Source of the DNA: Rhizomys pruinosus
Lineage: Eukaryota; Chordata; Mammalia; Rodentia; Spalacidae
Reading direction: 5' to 3'
Length of the DNA: 64,000 nucleotides
NCBI GenBank assembly: GCA_009823505.1
Contig: VZQC01000399.1
Span: 279,003-343,002 of the forward strand
Position numbers and translations under genes: made by a program. Position 1 is the first letter of the stretch, and every line of letters begins with the position of its first letter. This document shows, piece by piece, positions 13,021 through 23,748 of this stretch. The notes beneath the pieces are model-generated. The model ran no database searches and was not told the DNA's origin. It was given only the letters and a program-made list of their open reading frames with translations.

Positions 13021-13054
<34 letters not shown>
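12745..13054. repeat. TATA/CATA microsatellite, 310 bp
   Basis: Alternating pyrimidine-purine tract of TATATA, TACATA and TATGTA units with short inverted repeats such as AGCTATGTATACATAGCT near 12920 and 12964. It can form hairpins or cruciforms. Confidence 0.95.
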
Positions 13055-13060
<6 letters not shown>

Positions 13061-13252
13061 AGGAATACAAGTTGGAGAGAACAACAACAAAAGAAGTGAA
13101 AAAAAACCTCTGGATAGACTCAGAAAAAGATGCAAGACATGTATGGCAGAGTGCAGGGACTTGGGTGGGATGGGGGGTATGGAAAGGGAAGCGACTCTAG
13201 ATTCAATCAAGAAATGATGTATGACCTATGGAAAAAGTTTAATAATAATAAA
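13055..13252 (+). mobile_element. L1 3' UTR fragment
   Basis: Plus-strand L1 tail: CAACAACAA run, 'GATGCAAGACATG', 'GGCAGAGTGCAGG', G-rich stretch, then AATAATAATAAATGG. The microsatellite lies directly upstream in the L1. Confidence 0.8.
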
Positions 13253-15165
13253 TGGAAAAAGGAGCTTCGTTTCCTTGTATAACCTTTCCTATCCCATTCC
13301 CATTTATATATTCCAGTGTTACCTTTTCCCCCTTTAGTGACACCTGTCTCATACTGAAAGACAAGTTTTCCATGCAGAATTTTATTAGGTCTAGGGAGGT
13401 GATTTTATCAATTGGAGAGAGGGGAAGAGAACAGGGGAGATGGGGAAGGGGTAAAAAGACAGTAGTGCTTCTAAGCCTGAGACAGATGGAGATGAGAGAA
13501 GAGAGAAGGAAACGGAGGGAGGGAAGGAACAACAGAAGACGAGATGGAGGATGAGGGCAAAAGCCTAGGTATATACCAGAGTTTAAAATTTAATTTGGAA
13601 ACCATAAGTTGTAGCTGCTTCTTCTTTTACCCCTTAGGGAGTAGAGTACTTGGTACACATAGGGTTAACAAGCTTCCTTAGACTAAGTCACTTTCTGCCT
13701 CCCTCTGAGCACCAGTCCCCTTCCTGGATTCCTGAGAGTGAGACTGTCTTACAAATCTCATTTCCTGGGAGAATGCTTCTAAACACAAGCTAAGGGAGCT
13801 TGTCCTTCAATCTTAGTCTTGAAGTAAGCCTAGCCATTTCTTGACTAATGCAGTAATGAAATTCCTGTGTGTTTGGCAATGCTGAAGCATTAATCATGCG
13901 CGAGCTTTGTATAGATATTATACACCAAGCTTTCTAAGAAAAAAAGCCTTCCAAGATCAACAACTCTTGAGTGGCACAAGACCTTTGGTCTTCTGGTCTG
14001 AAATTTAATTGCTCAGTTCCAGATACTACAAGGCATCTACAATAAATCAAATATAATCTGTCTCAGAGGATGAAAGGGTAGATAATTAGGGAAGCAAATG
14101 AACAGTGAAAAGCTTTTTCCCTTTTCCCTTGTATACGCAGAAAGAGCTTAAGAATAATTCTCCAGTGTCTGTGTACTGGGTTCTATCAAGTTTCCCAGGA
14201 TAATATGGCTCCCACCCCAGAGGAATCGGGGCTATGAGAGCATGTATAAATACTCCTAGTCACCAAATATGCAATATGACCCAGGATTATGCTGACAGGT
14301 GTTTCATAGAAATGTGAAACTAAGGTAAGTTCTGTGGAATTAGACTATGAAAAACAAAAGAAAAGTAAGAGGGATGGAGAAAAAGGCTCTGCCAAGCTAG
14401 GATGAAGTGGTGGAGGGAAGTTGAAGGCATAGACTGTGTGCAGAGAGGATGCACACACACATACCTGCTCAGGTTACACTTTCCCTAGGTATGCTTACCT
14501 AGATGACCATATCAACTCTAAAATTGAAAAGAAAGGCAAAATATCTCTTATTTTTGAGATCTGTAAAAGGCATACCAAGGGATATAAAACTGTGCTTCTA
14601 GATTAATGATTTCATGCTGAATCAAATCTTCAAAGACAGCACTGTAGAACATGTGTTTTGAAAATAGGACACAGAACAGAGATGAGAGATGGTGGGCCCT
14701 ATCTCTTCCATGCTTATGAGTCTGAGGAGATGTGGATGTGTGAGTGTGGGACTCTCCTGACAGCTACATATGCATGAAGTGATTTCCATGGTATGTAGTA
14801 TTAATTGATTTTCCATTTTTTTTTTTATGGAGCCAGTGATATTTTCCCAAACACCAGGCAGTTGAGATTCTGGTCATCAATGTATTGACTCTGATTGAAA
14901 TCATTGTGAGAATCACAGATTCCTGTTTTATATCTTGATGTCAGTGTACTTCCATTTCCCCTGGTTTGATCTTGTTCTTTATATATCTAGAATAAAATTC
15001 CCTTTCTTCTTTGCCTAAAATATTCCAATGTAGTGCTTGCATTGTAAAGTGAGTTTTATACCCCGAGAGTGGCATTAAAAATGTTGGCCACATTGGCGCA
15101 CACTTGTAATCCTGGCACTGACAGGGAGGTGATCTCTGTCTCGGTACACACGCATATGTATTCAT
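13253..15165. other. No gene seen
   Basis: Mixed-composition sequence with a purine-rich stretch at 13410-13560. Short ORFs here have no recognisable domains. Confidence 0.6.
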
Positions 15166-15169
<4 letters not shown>

Positions 15170-15214
<45 letters not shown>

Positions 15215-15220
15215 CACACA
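15170..15220. repeat. (CA)n microsatellite
   Basis: Nearly pure CA dinucleotide run of about 50 bp. Confidence 0.97.
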
Positions 15221-16090
15221 TGCACCAGATCTAATCATCTGCATGGATCTCTCTTAAAGCCCTTTTGGATTCCCAGTATTATGTTCATATTTCTATCATC
15301 GCGCTTTCAATTCAGTTTGTAAATTTCATGTCTAGAATTTTCTTTTTGCCACACTCTATGGCTATATGGCCGGTTTTACCCAAATTTGTATTCAAATGGC
15401 CTCATCTTCATTGGTATTTGGAGAATCCATGTAAGTATTTGATTGAATGAATTGTAACATATACTTCTCCAATTACCTTAGGACAATAATCTCAGCAAAT
15501 GAAAACAGAAGACTTATATCTTTATGTCAGGTAATTTTACATAACGAAATTTAATGTGTTAACTTTCTCTTCCCCAGGACAGCAGCACAGCCAATGTTAA
15601 AACTTCAATTTTCTCTTCTCTACCACCAGCAGCCTAGGCTTCCCATGTGTACATAAGCACACATGTTTGCACATGCATATAAACACAGAGAGAAATCCTG
15701 AAAACATTACAAAAATATAAAATTATCTTTTATTTTTGTCACTGTTCATAAGCTTTTTTTGAGTAGGCACTGTGAACAAGATATCAAAGTTATAATATAG
15801 AAGATTCTGGCATTCAGAAACATGCGTCTCCAATAGGTATCTTGAATTCTTTCAACAGTCAAGTAATCTTAAATTTTAATCTTGTATTTGTGTACACTTG
15901 TACATATAACATCACATTCAATTTCTTCTACACTATTAGTGCAAATAGTTTTGCAAATAAGAACACAGCAATGAACTTTCTTGATTGTTTCAAGTGTTTA
16001 ATTTGCTACATGTTTAGAATTTACTATAATAGAAACATACATAGAACACCACACTGGCATAGCATCTGTGAAGGAACTAAAGAATTTCAA

Positions 16091-16246
16091 GGCCAGACAT
16101 GGTAACACAGGCCTTTAATCCCAGCACTCGGGAGGCAGAGGCAGGCAGATCTCTATGATTTCAAGGCTAGCCTGGTCCATATAGTGAGTTCCAGGACAGC
16201 TGGGGCTACAGGGAGACGCTGTCTCAAAAAAAAAAAGAAAAAATTT
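16091..16246 (+). mobile_element. B1 SINE
   Basis: Full-length B1 with 7SL-derived body ('AATCCCAGCACTCGGGAGGC', 'GAGTTCCAGGACAGC') and A-rich tail. Confidence 0.93.
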
Positions 16247-16596
16247 CAAGTAATTCTGTCTCTTCCCATGGGTATAAGGCTGAGGAATATTGGGAAATTG
16301 GATAACTCAAAATTCTTCGTCTCTCCTCCAAAACTAGCTGATATCTAGACAATTTCTTTACAGGATATATTTATATATGATCAAATGAAACACTTGCCAA
16401 TACTAAAACAATCTTTCACTTCATGTTTTGTCAGAACAGCAAGATGTTTCTTCACATATGTTTCCTTACCACTGTCTTTATCTTTTTCCAAATATTGTAA
16501 GATTTTTCACAAGGAAGTGATAAAGAAAATAATTATTTACTTCCTAATCACCCACTATTAAAATCACCTGTAATATATTCTTATATATTCTTTAAA

Positions 16597-16817
16597 ATTT
16601 TTTTTAAATTTATTTTATTATGCGCATGAATGTACTGTCTGCATGGAGGTCTGTGTACCCGTGTCGTGCAATGCTGTGGAGGTCAGAACAGGGTGTGGGA
16701 TTCCCCTGGAGCTGGAGTTAAAGACGGTTCTCAGCTGCCATGTGGGTGCTGGGGATTGAAGCCGGGTCCTCTGCAAGAGCAGTCGGTGCTCCCAACCTCT
16801 AGGCCATCTCTCCGCCC
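16597..16817 (-). mobile_element. B2 SINE, no internal duplication
   Basis: Minus-strand B2. The tRNA-like head lies at the right end and the AT-rich tail at the left. The body has a single CTGGAGCTGGAG-type unit. Confidence 0.9.
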
Positions 16818-17330
16818 CTATTCTTATATATTCTTAAAAGTATTAACCAATAGGTTAATATATTCTTAATATATTCTTAAAAGTATTAACTGATAAGTTG
16901 TATATCATAGAGCTTTTTTCATGCATTGATCAAAGGAAGATAAGTTGTTTCTTCTGCTCTTGGAACTAGGCCCCCTCATGAAAATGGAAAACCACACACA
17001 GACAAGATTATGCACACCACATTTAGGGGGTTAGGTGATTGTCAAGGTAACAAATGCCTGGCTAACAACAAGGAAGAGTGAGCAAATCCCCACGTCCACT
17101 GTGGAACTTCATCTTCCCCATTTCCTTCTGGAAACACTGAACAATTTGTAATTCTTCCTACCTTCTTTTTATTAGTCTTTGCTATTGCATTGAAGGTACA
17201 GTGCAGTCATGTAGGTCCATAGATGGTGACATGCTACATGATACTCAGGAGACTAATGCCCAATCCATAGAGTATGTATTTTATCTTTTTTCTACAACCT
17301 TGACTAAAAGAATATTAAAGTTATTTTCAT

Positions 17331-17412
17331 GTTCAAGGTCAGTCTGGTCTACAATGCCAGTTCCAGGCCAGCTGGGGCTACAGGGAGATCCTGTCTCAAA
17401 AATACCCCCCAA
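17331..17412 (+). mobile_element. B1 3' fragment
   Basis: Right part of a B1 ('GGTCTACAATGCCAGTTCCAG', 'GGGGCTACAGGGAGATCC') ending in CTCAAAAATA. Confidence 0.8.
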
Positions 17413-17496
17413 AATATTTTCATGTTTGAGCATGAACTAAAATAAGCGATGAAGTATTGAAAGAATCACACTGATTGGATATAAACCCTTTTCTCC

Positions 17497-17498
17497 AG
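17497..17498 (+). promoter_or_regulatory. Splice acceptor AG before OR coding exon
   Basis: CCCTTTTCTCCAG with a pyrimidine tract, exon starting at 17499, 18 bases before the ATG at 17517. OR genes usually have a non-coding first exon spliced to the coding exon just upstream of the start. An upstream in-frame extension (to a TTG at 17475) lies in the presumed intron and should not be translated. Confidence 0.6.
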
Positions 17499-17516
17499 CA
17501 AGTACAACAGCTATTG

Positions 17517-18470
17517 ATGAGTGACAGGATGTCCGCGTCTAACCACACCCAGCTCCATCCATATTCATTCCTCCTGCTGGGCATCCCAGGCCTAGAACAT
17601 GCACATATCTGGATTGGATTCCCACTTTTCCTTCTCTATCTCACCGCCATCCTGGGGAATGCTGCTATTCTATCTGTGATCCAAGCTGAACACAGTCTCC
17701 ATGAGCCCATGTACTACTTCCTGGCCATGTTGGATTCCATTGACCTGGGCCTGTCAACGGCCACCATCCCCAAAATGCTGGGTATCTTCTGGTTCAGTCT
17801 CAGGGAAATATCTTTTGGAAGCTGCCTTTCTCAGATGTTCTTCGTACACTTCTTAACTGCCATGGAGAGTATTCTGTTGGTGGCCATGGGCTTTGACCGC
17901 TACATTGCCATTTGCAAACCCCTTCGATACACTGTGATCCTCACCAGCAAAGTCATTGGCATCATTGCAGGCATGGCTGTCTTGAGAAGCCTGTACATGG
18001 TAGTTCCATTGGTGTTTCTTCTCCTGAGGCTACCCTACTGTGGACATCAGATCATCCCTCATACCTACTGTGAGCACATGGGCATTGCCCGGCTAGCTTG
18101 TGCCAGCATCAAAGTCAATATCATGTTTGGTCTTAGCAACATTGCTATCTTGTTGTTGGATGTAGTCCTTATCATTCTGTCCTATGTCAGGATCCTCTAT
18201 GCTGTGTTCTGCCTGCCCTCCTGGGAGGCCAGGCTCAAAGCTCTCAACACCTGCGGCTCCCACATAGGTGTTATTTTAGCTTTCTTCACACCAGCATTTT
18301 TCTCTTTCTTGACACACCGCTTTGGCCACAATGTGCCACAGTACATTCACATTCTCTTGGCCAACCTTTATGTGGCTGTCCCACCAGCCCTCAATCCTGT
18401 CATCTATGGGGTCAGGACCAAGCAAATTCGGGAGCGAGTATTGAAGATTTTCCTCAATAAAGATCATTAG
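17517..18470 (+). CDS. Class I olfactory receptor, OR52E8-like
   Basis: An odorant-binding seven-transmembrane GPCR that would act in the cilia membrane of olfactory neurons, signalling through the olfactory G protein and cAMP. The ORF is intact, 317 residues, the usual length. Visible in order: N-glycosylation sequon NHT at 9-11; [15 protein letters not shown] typical of class I receptors; TM1 with GN at 47-48; [11 protein letters not shown] at 62-72; TM3 ending in [15 protein letters not shown] (124-138); [21 protein letters not shown] in the long second extracellular loop; KALNTCGSH before TM6; and PALNPVIYG in TM7. Extracellular Cys at 103 can pair with the loop cysteines. The overall pattern matches OR52E, closest from memory to OR52E8. 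I chose the ATG at 17517 because the acceptor AG lies 18 bases upstream; the Met at codon 5 is an alternative. The ligand is unknown. Confidence 0.93.
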   Translation: MSDRMSASNHTQLHPYSFLLLGIPGLEHAHIWIGFPLFLLYLTAILGNAAILSVIQAEHSLHEPMYYFLAMLDSIDLGLSTATIPKMLGIFWFSLREISFGSCLSQMFFVHFLTAMESILLVAMGFDRYIAICKPLRYTVILTSKVIGIIAGMAVLRSLYMVVPLVFLLLRLPYCGHQIIPHTYCEHMGIARLACASIKVNIMFGLSNIAILLLDVVLIILSYVRILYAVFCLPSWEARLKALNTCGSHIGVILAFFTPAFFSFLTHRFGHNVPQYIHILLANLYVAVPPALNPVIYGVRTKQIRERVLKIFLNKDH

Positions 18471-19221
18471 CCAATTGCAGACTGGAGATTTTGGTTCAGA
18501 GTATGTCTTACCTGTTGTTAGAAGCAGAATTATTTTATGTCTGTTTTGGAAAGGAGACCAAAATTTTTTAACCCAAACCCATAATTTATGGGAATTGAGT
18601 GTTTTATCTTTCAGGGTATGATTGGGAATAGTAATTCTTGTGAAAATCTACTATATCTATTTATTATTTATTGTTGGATCTTAAGTATGATCTTGTTATA
18701 CTTAAATAAGTATAGATACTACAGTTTTGTCTTTCACATTTAATATATTGGTATTTGGGAAAGTTATAAAATATATTCAAATTTCTTGTTATGTAGGAAG
18801 TAGTAATTTAGGGCAAATAAGATTCCTCTAAGTTTTGAGCATTTTCTTTTTCAGAGAGTTTCAGAATTTAACAGAATGCAGAATAACACTGCTTACCTCA
18901 AAGCAATTATAATTAGATTAGATGGCTTTCATGATTCTTAAAATAATAATAAACTTATAAAATAGCATGATATCAATTATTATTAATGTGTTATGTTTTT
19001 AAAGATTTTGATATTAATATGCATTCATTTGTATTCAGCACAATTCTATGCAGCATTAATATAATTTAACCATGCACATAACAAAGGAGGCACAGTAATG
19101 GAATTTAAAAAGCATTGGAAAAGGTAACAATATGACTTTGTCATAATACGAAATATGCACTCATAAATAAACAATTTTATTTGCCAAACAGGTAATAGTT
19201 ATATGCTACATTAAAGTCATT
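18471..19221. other. 3' flank of OR gene, no further gene
   Basis: AT-rich flank. An AATAAA overlaps the OR stop region (18456-18461), inside the coding end. No other ORF of note. Confidence 0.5.
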
Positions 19222-19530
19222 TATTATCATTTAAAATATTTTATTGAAAGTTTGTGCATTTAATAACAATATTTCTCAATCCAATTTAGACTCAATCTCC
19301 CTTCCATGCCCCCAACCCCACCCAAGCTCATGCATTCTGCCATACATGTATAGCATCTTTTTCTCAGTCTTTTTAAAGTTTTTCTGTGCAGAGGTTTAAT
19401 GTTCTGGGTAGAAGTTTACTGTTTCAGTCATTTCTTTGACCCAGTTCTTTTGTTGTTGTTGTTCCCTCCAATTTGTATTGCTCCAAAATATGCATTATAT
19501 ATATGTGTGTGTGTGTGTATGTGTGACATA
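19222..19530 (-). mobile_element. L1 3' UTR fragment
   Basis: Minus-strand L1 tail: 'AAAGTTTGTGCATTTAATA', 'CATGCATTCTGCCATACATG', a TTGTTGTTGTTCC run (CAACAACAA on minus), then a TG microsatellite. Confidence 0.75.
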
Positions 19531-19584
19531 TATACCAAAATTATGATATTGCATCCCCTCAAACTAGAGTTGATTGTTAACTCT

Positions 19585-19662
19585 AGTGAGTGCTGGGAGC
19601 CAAACCCGTGTTCTCTGCAAGAGCATTCAGTCTTCTAACCACTGAGCCATTTCTCCAGTCCC
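19585..19662 (-). mobile_element. B2-type SINE head
   Basis: GTTCTCTGCAAGAGCATTCAG and 'TAACCACTGAGCCATTTCTCC' are the tRNA-like head of a B2-type SINE read on minus. Confidence 0.7.
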
Positions 19663-20399
19663 TATTTTCATATACTATATACAATATTATACATAAATAT
19701 ACACTACATGGAAGAATGTATATTTAAACAGCTGTCATATTCCACATGCGATTTTTTTGTAAACACTTTTTATAGAGAAATAAGAAACGATAAGCTAGTT
19801 ACAAAATTGTGTAGATTACTCCATAATAGTCTCTGTCTGATGTAAAAGAAGCTTATTTTATGAGTGATAACTGTGATACTTGACTGTAAATATAAGGATG
19901 CATATTTTGCACATAGTAAAAAATTGCGTTAGTCTAGATATGTGACAGCCTGAACTGTTCATACATAGACATTGTCTATTTTGCTAATTTTCCCTAAATC
20001 CATATTTTTTACAATATGAAACCTATTTGGCCCCAAAAGACCCTAATTATCATCTATGTATTAGCTTTCTGTTGGTAAGCAATGTTAATGTACTTACAAG
20101 GATGAGTAATAATTAGTTTGTTTACAAGGGAATTAGAGTATCTGCTGTTCTTGGACTTCCCAAGCAGAGGAAAAAAATACTTCAAGTGTGGTGCTAATCT
20201 TTTGTGTACTAGTAAACACAGCCCATGCTGTTAAGTTATATTTTTTGAATGAAGAGAGTAGAATACAGATATTCTACAATATAAGTAATATTATCATTAT
20301 CACCCTGTTAAATACAACATATCAAGAAATGGAATATTACTTAACCTCATGCTTAATGTAGTAACATTTGTGAAAAATTACCAATGGTAAACCTAATTT

Positions 20400-20900
20400 T
20401 CAAAAATATTTTTCTAGAAATTTGCAATAATGGGTGGAACTAGAAACTGCTATACTAAGTGAAGCAACACAGATTCAGGAAAAGAAGTGATGTGTGTTCT
20501 CTCTTATTAGTGGATCTTTGTTTCCATTCCTTAGATGTGCGTCCATCTCCTGATGTCACTGCAGGAGCCAAGAAGATGGAAGGGAACTGGGGGAGTCAAG
20601 GGAGAGAGGGAGAATTTGAGAGGGGGCTTAGTAGGAGGGACAAAGTGTTTCCAAGGGGGAAATGGGCAAAATGGGGTTATTTAACTGGAAAGCAAGGAGG
20701 TAAGTTTATACAGGGAACTTTGGTGTTAAAGGTAAAGAAGGAAATCAAGGGGGGAGTGATAGGAGACAGGTATCAAGAGAAAATGGGGGAAATGGGGTTA
20801 CCTCACCTGGGGAGGGAGGAGAGCGGTCAGACAGGGAGAGAGAGAGGAGAAGTAAATAATGCTTAGGTGGTGTAAAACACCAGAGGGAAATATGTTAACT
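20400..20900 (+). mobile_element. Old L1 ORF2 end and 3' UTR
   Basis: 'ATAATGGGTGGAACTAGAAAC' and 'ACTAAGTGAAGCAACACAG' are the conserved end of L1 ORF2, followed by a purine-rich 3' UTR (20570-20860) that ends near TGTGTAAAACACC. The 135-codon ORF inside this stretch is L1 3' UTR, not a gene. Confidence 0.7.
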
Positions 20901-21420
20901 CACTCACCCTGAAAAATACACATACAATATTTGAGCATGAGTGCATGTGCATACATGCAGGCTATATAAAAAGGAACATAGTGTAAGACAGGAGAAACCT
21001 CCCATCAGGTTGTTGGTCATGGGAGTCCAAAAGACTCCCAAAATAACACAGGCTATGGCCAAGTCTCTTTATGATTCCCAGAACTTGAAGATAATGCCCT
21101 AGTGCAGAAGAAAGGGTATACTTCAGACATAGGATTTAGAGTTGTTGAGCTGGAAATGACTTGGAAGCCTCTTCCCTGAACTAGTTCTCATAGTATCAGA
21201 GCATACTTTCAAGAGAGAAAACTGATCAAATGTCCAGTTCCAATTCCAGATGTAAAGCTTAATAACCGCAATAGTGACTGGCACTATCTCTATTGGTGCA
21301 GAAGCGGCAGTTTTATCTTGGGATTGATCAACAGCTATATAATTTTACTTAAAGCCATCTCAGTGGGAGGGAACTCATGTGGCATTGTAAAAATTGCCAA
21401 ATACATGTGGCTGTAGAGGT
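20901..21420. other. No gene seen, unclassified sequence
   Basis: Contains 'GGCTATGGCCAAGTCTC' and other repeat-like text that I cannot place. No ORF of interest. Confidence 0.4.
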
Positions 21421-21424
21421 TATG

Positions 21425-22250
21425 GATCTTAAAGAAAACCTTGCATGTGTGGTCTCAATACATCTTTCCCATGTTAATGTCAGGTCTTTGGCAGCATGGC
21501 CTTATTGCCTCTCTTCTTGCACGTATCCCAGTTTAGAGGCAAGGAGTCTTTACCTTTTGTGGGGGCTTGGGTCCCCTGGCCAACATCTCCTTGGTAGAAT
21601 AATCCATTGCTGATGTCAGGCTATTGGCTCTCTCCTTGGAGGAATAACCCATGGCTGATGCCACAAGCTTACATCCCCTATAGGTTAGGAGATGTTATAA
21701 GCCACAGTAAGACCCTGTCATATTTAACAGGAAAAATGTAATTCATGGATTAACATACCATCCAAACATATGTGTCTATACCAAAGTAACCTACCATGAC
21801 TATTAGTGCTGTGTAAATACCTATATATCTAATTGCTTGTGCTTCATTAGTAGGATCGAAAGGTTATTCCTGGACAAACTGTCAGCCCATGAAAGGAAAC
21901 AGCCAGAATTGACCAGAGACCAAGACAACAGCTCCAGAGAAAGTGGACTGTTTTGCTTCTCATCCACCTGTGCCCCTTTTCTAAGCCTAGGGAACAATCT
22001 GCGGAAGAGGGGGCGTGGTAGAATGTAAGGGCTGTGATTGGGGTGAATGGTAAAACTACAGCAACATAGTCTAGACACTTATTTGATCAACATGATTGTA
22101 CATATAAGCCCCACCAGCTGGATGGTGGGAGACTTGGGCTGTGTGGGTTTGAGCATAGCTGCTTGCAAACTGGTTTTACATGAAGGATGCTTGTACTCAT
22201 AACTTATTATTTATTGTTAAAAAAGTAAAAATAAAAAAATGGAGAAAAAA
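21425..22250 (+). mobile_element. ERV-body retrotransposed copy with 5' inversion
   Basis: Same repeat body as 36536-38097. The 3' portion (21621-22235) runs in sense on plus and ends in an A-rich tail (TTAAAAAAGTAAAAATAAAA). The 5' portion (about 21425-21620) is the same element in the opposite orientation, with about 180 bp of the body missing between the two pieces. Inversion of the 5' piece with loss at the join is the classic product of L1 twin priming. No L1 3' UTR tail is visible. A 63-codon ORF recurs in several copies but only because the DNA is similar; I assign it no function. Confidence 0.75.
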
Positions 22251-22695
22251 GCAAGCTGTAGCAGGCAATAAAGCGAATTGTCCATTATCACCATTAAAAA
22301 AAGAATAGAGGAGATATACACAAATTAAAAATATGAAAAGAGGGTTTGCTACTGAGCTCCATCCATATGCTAATTCACAAGAAGCACAAGGTGGAAAAGG
22401 ATGGGGATGACAAATGAGTGAATAACAAGTTTCAAAAGTCAGATAGTGATTACTCTAGAGAGCTGTAGGCTTGACTTTGGATTTTCTGTCAAGATTGTAA
22501 TTTATCCATTTTTGTATGTCATCCATTTATGTATGCCTATACTTGAGTAATTTATCTTACATACTGATGCATCTAGGAAATTGTCAGTCTCCCTCTTTCC
22601 TCTTCAACTCCCATTCCATCCCCCTCATCTTTTCCCACTATCTCTCTTTCTCCACCCTCTGTGCTTCCACATCTGCATCAGCATCTATCTGTGCT
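22251..22695. other. No gene seen
   Basis: AT-rich flank with only short ORFs lacking domains. Confidence 0.6.
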
Positions 22696-22698
22696 AAA

Positions 22699-22745
22699 CA
22701 CACACACACACACACATGCACGCATGCATGCACACACATACACAC
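22699..22745. repeat. (CA)n microsatellite with TGCA interruptions
   Basis: CACACA run broken by CATGCACGCATGCATGCA. Confidence 0.9.
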
Positions 22746-23200
22746 TTACTGGACTAGTTTACTGTGAATAATATATCACTTTGGGGAAGAAATCACAGAT
22801 GGGATTAAAACAGACGGATTTCATTCCCATTATAGATAAAATGTCTTATTCTTCTTTAAAGTCCCTTAAAATGCTATGCACCTTGCTAGTTTTATATTAC
22901 CATACCAAGTTTGTGAATAAATAATAAAATATCAGTAAAATTCTGTATTAAAAACAAACAGTTAAAAATGACCAAAAGGCTAATACTCAAAATATTTAAA
23001 AGCACTTACTATAGGGACATATATACATAGAAATATATATATATATATATATGATAATGTAGTAGACAAGATGGACTATTTGCAAAGAAAAAAAGGAATA
23101 TGATTCTATATAATCCTGTTCACCAGCTAGCTCTCTTGTGGCTAAATGGGAAAGTTTAAAATAAATTATGTCAAGCCTTATGCATTCCATAACCTTAAAA
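22746..23200. other. No gene seen; short (AT)n at 23035-23052
   Basis: AT-rich sequence with one short alternating AT tract. Confidence 0.6.
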
Positions 23201-23204
23201 TGTT

Positions 23205-23412
23205 TATTTATTTATTATGTATGGGTTTATACTCTCTCTTCCTCTGTTTCTTTCTCTGTCTCTCTGTCTCTGTCTGTCTCTTTCTGTATCTCAAATAACA
23301 ACTTGTGGGAGTTGGTTCTTTCCTTCCACGATGTGGATCATGGAGATTGAACTCAGGTGGTCAGTTTTGGTGGCAAGCATCTTTACATAGTGATCCGTCT
23401 CAAGGGCCTGGA
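23205..23412 (-). mobile_element. B3 SINE with TC-rich insert
   Basis: Minus-strand B3-like: TTATTTATTTATTATG tail, a TCTCTGTCTC microsatellite, then 'GATTGAACTCAGGTGGTCAG' and 'TGGCAAGCATCTTTACATAG' of the tRNA-like part. Confidence 0.75.
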
Positions 23413-23454
23413 TTCCATAAATTTAAATGGTAATTTTTTGTTGTTGTTTGTTTG

Positions 23455-23583
23455 CTTTTCAAGAGACAGTCTCCCTTCAGCCTCTGTTGTCCTGGAACTC
23501 GCAATGAAGACATTAATCTCAGAGATCCACCTGCTTCTTCCTCCTGGGTGCTAGTATTAAAAGGCTGTGCTACCAGGCTTGGC
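23455..23583 (-). mobile_element. Diverged B1 SINE
   Basis: 'AGAGACAGTCTCCCT', 'TGTCCTGGAACTCGC', 'AGATCCACCTGC' and 'GTGCTAGTATTAAAAGGC' are B1 blocks read on minus. Confidence 0.8.
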
Positions 23584-23748
23584 TCTCATAGTTATCATTT
23601 TGACATTAATCATAGTGTATATTCTCTACTGAGTATGTTGTGAAAATTAAATAATACTGAAATCACAGGTCAGTTCTTCTGTTACAATATTCTGTAGTTG
23701 AGAAACAATATTTTCTCTCCAGATTGAACTGCATATCTCACATTTATG

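Larger units (their letters stand above)
12562..20532 (+). repeat. Clean copy of the duplicated segment
   Basis: Collinear with 1-8359. SINE consensus blocks, the (CA)n tract and the OR gene are all intact here, so this is the reliable version. Confidence 0.9.

Noticed and set aside
20459..20866. 135-codon ORF on plus
   Set aside because: It lies in the purine-rich 3' UTR of an old L1; it has no domain, and purine-rich DNA gives Gly/Lys/Glu-rich frames by chance.
21837..22028. Conserved 63-codon ORF shared by several body copies (also 33288-33479 and 36887-37078)
   Set aside because: Its apparent conservation follows from recent copying of the repeat. Older copies (25.1, 27.3, 60.8 kb) break or alter the frame, so there is no sign of selection.
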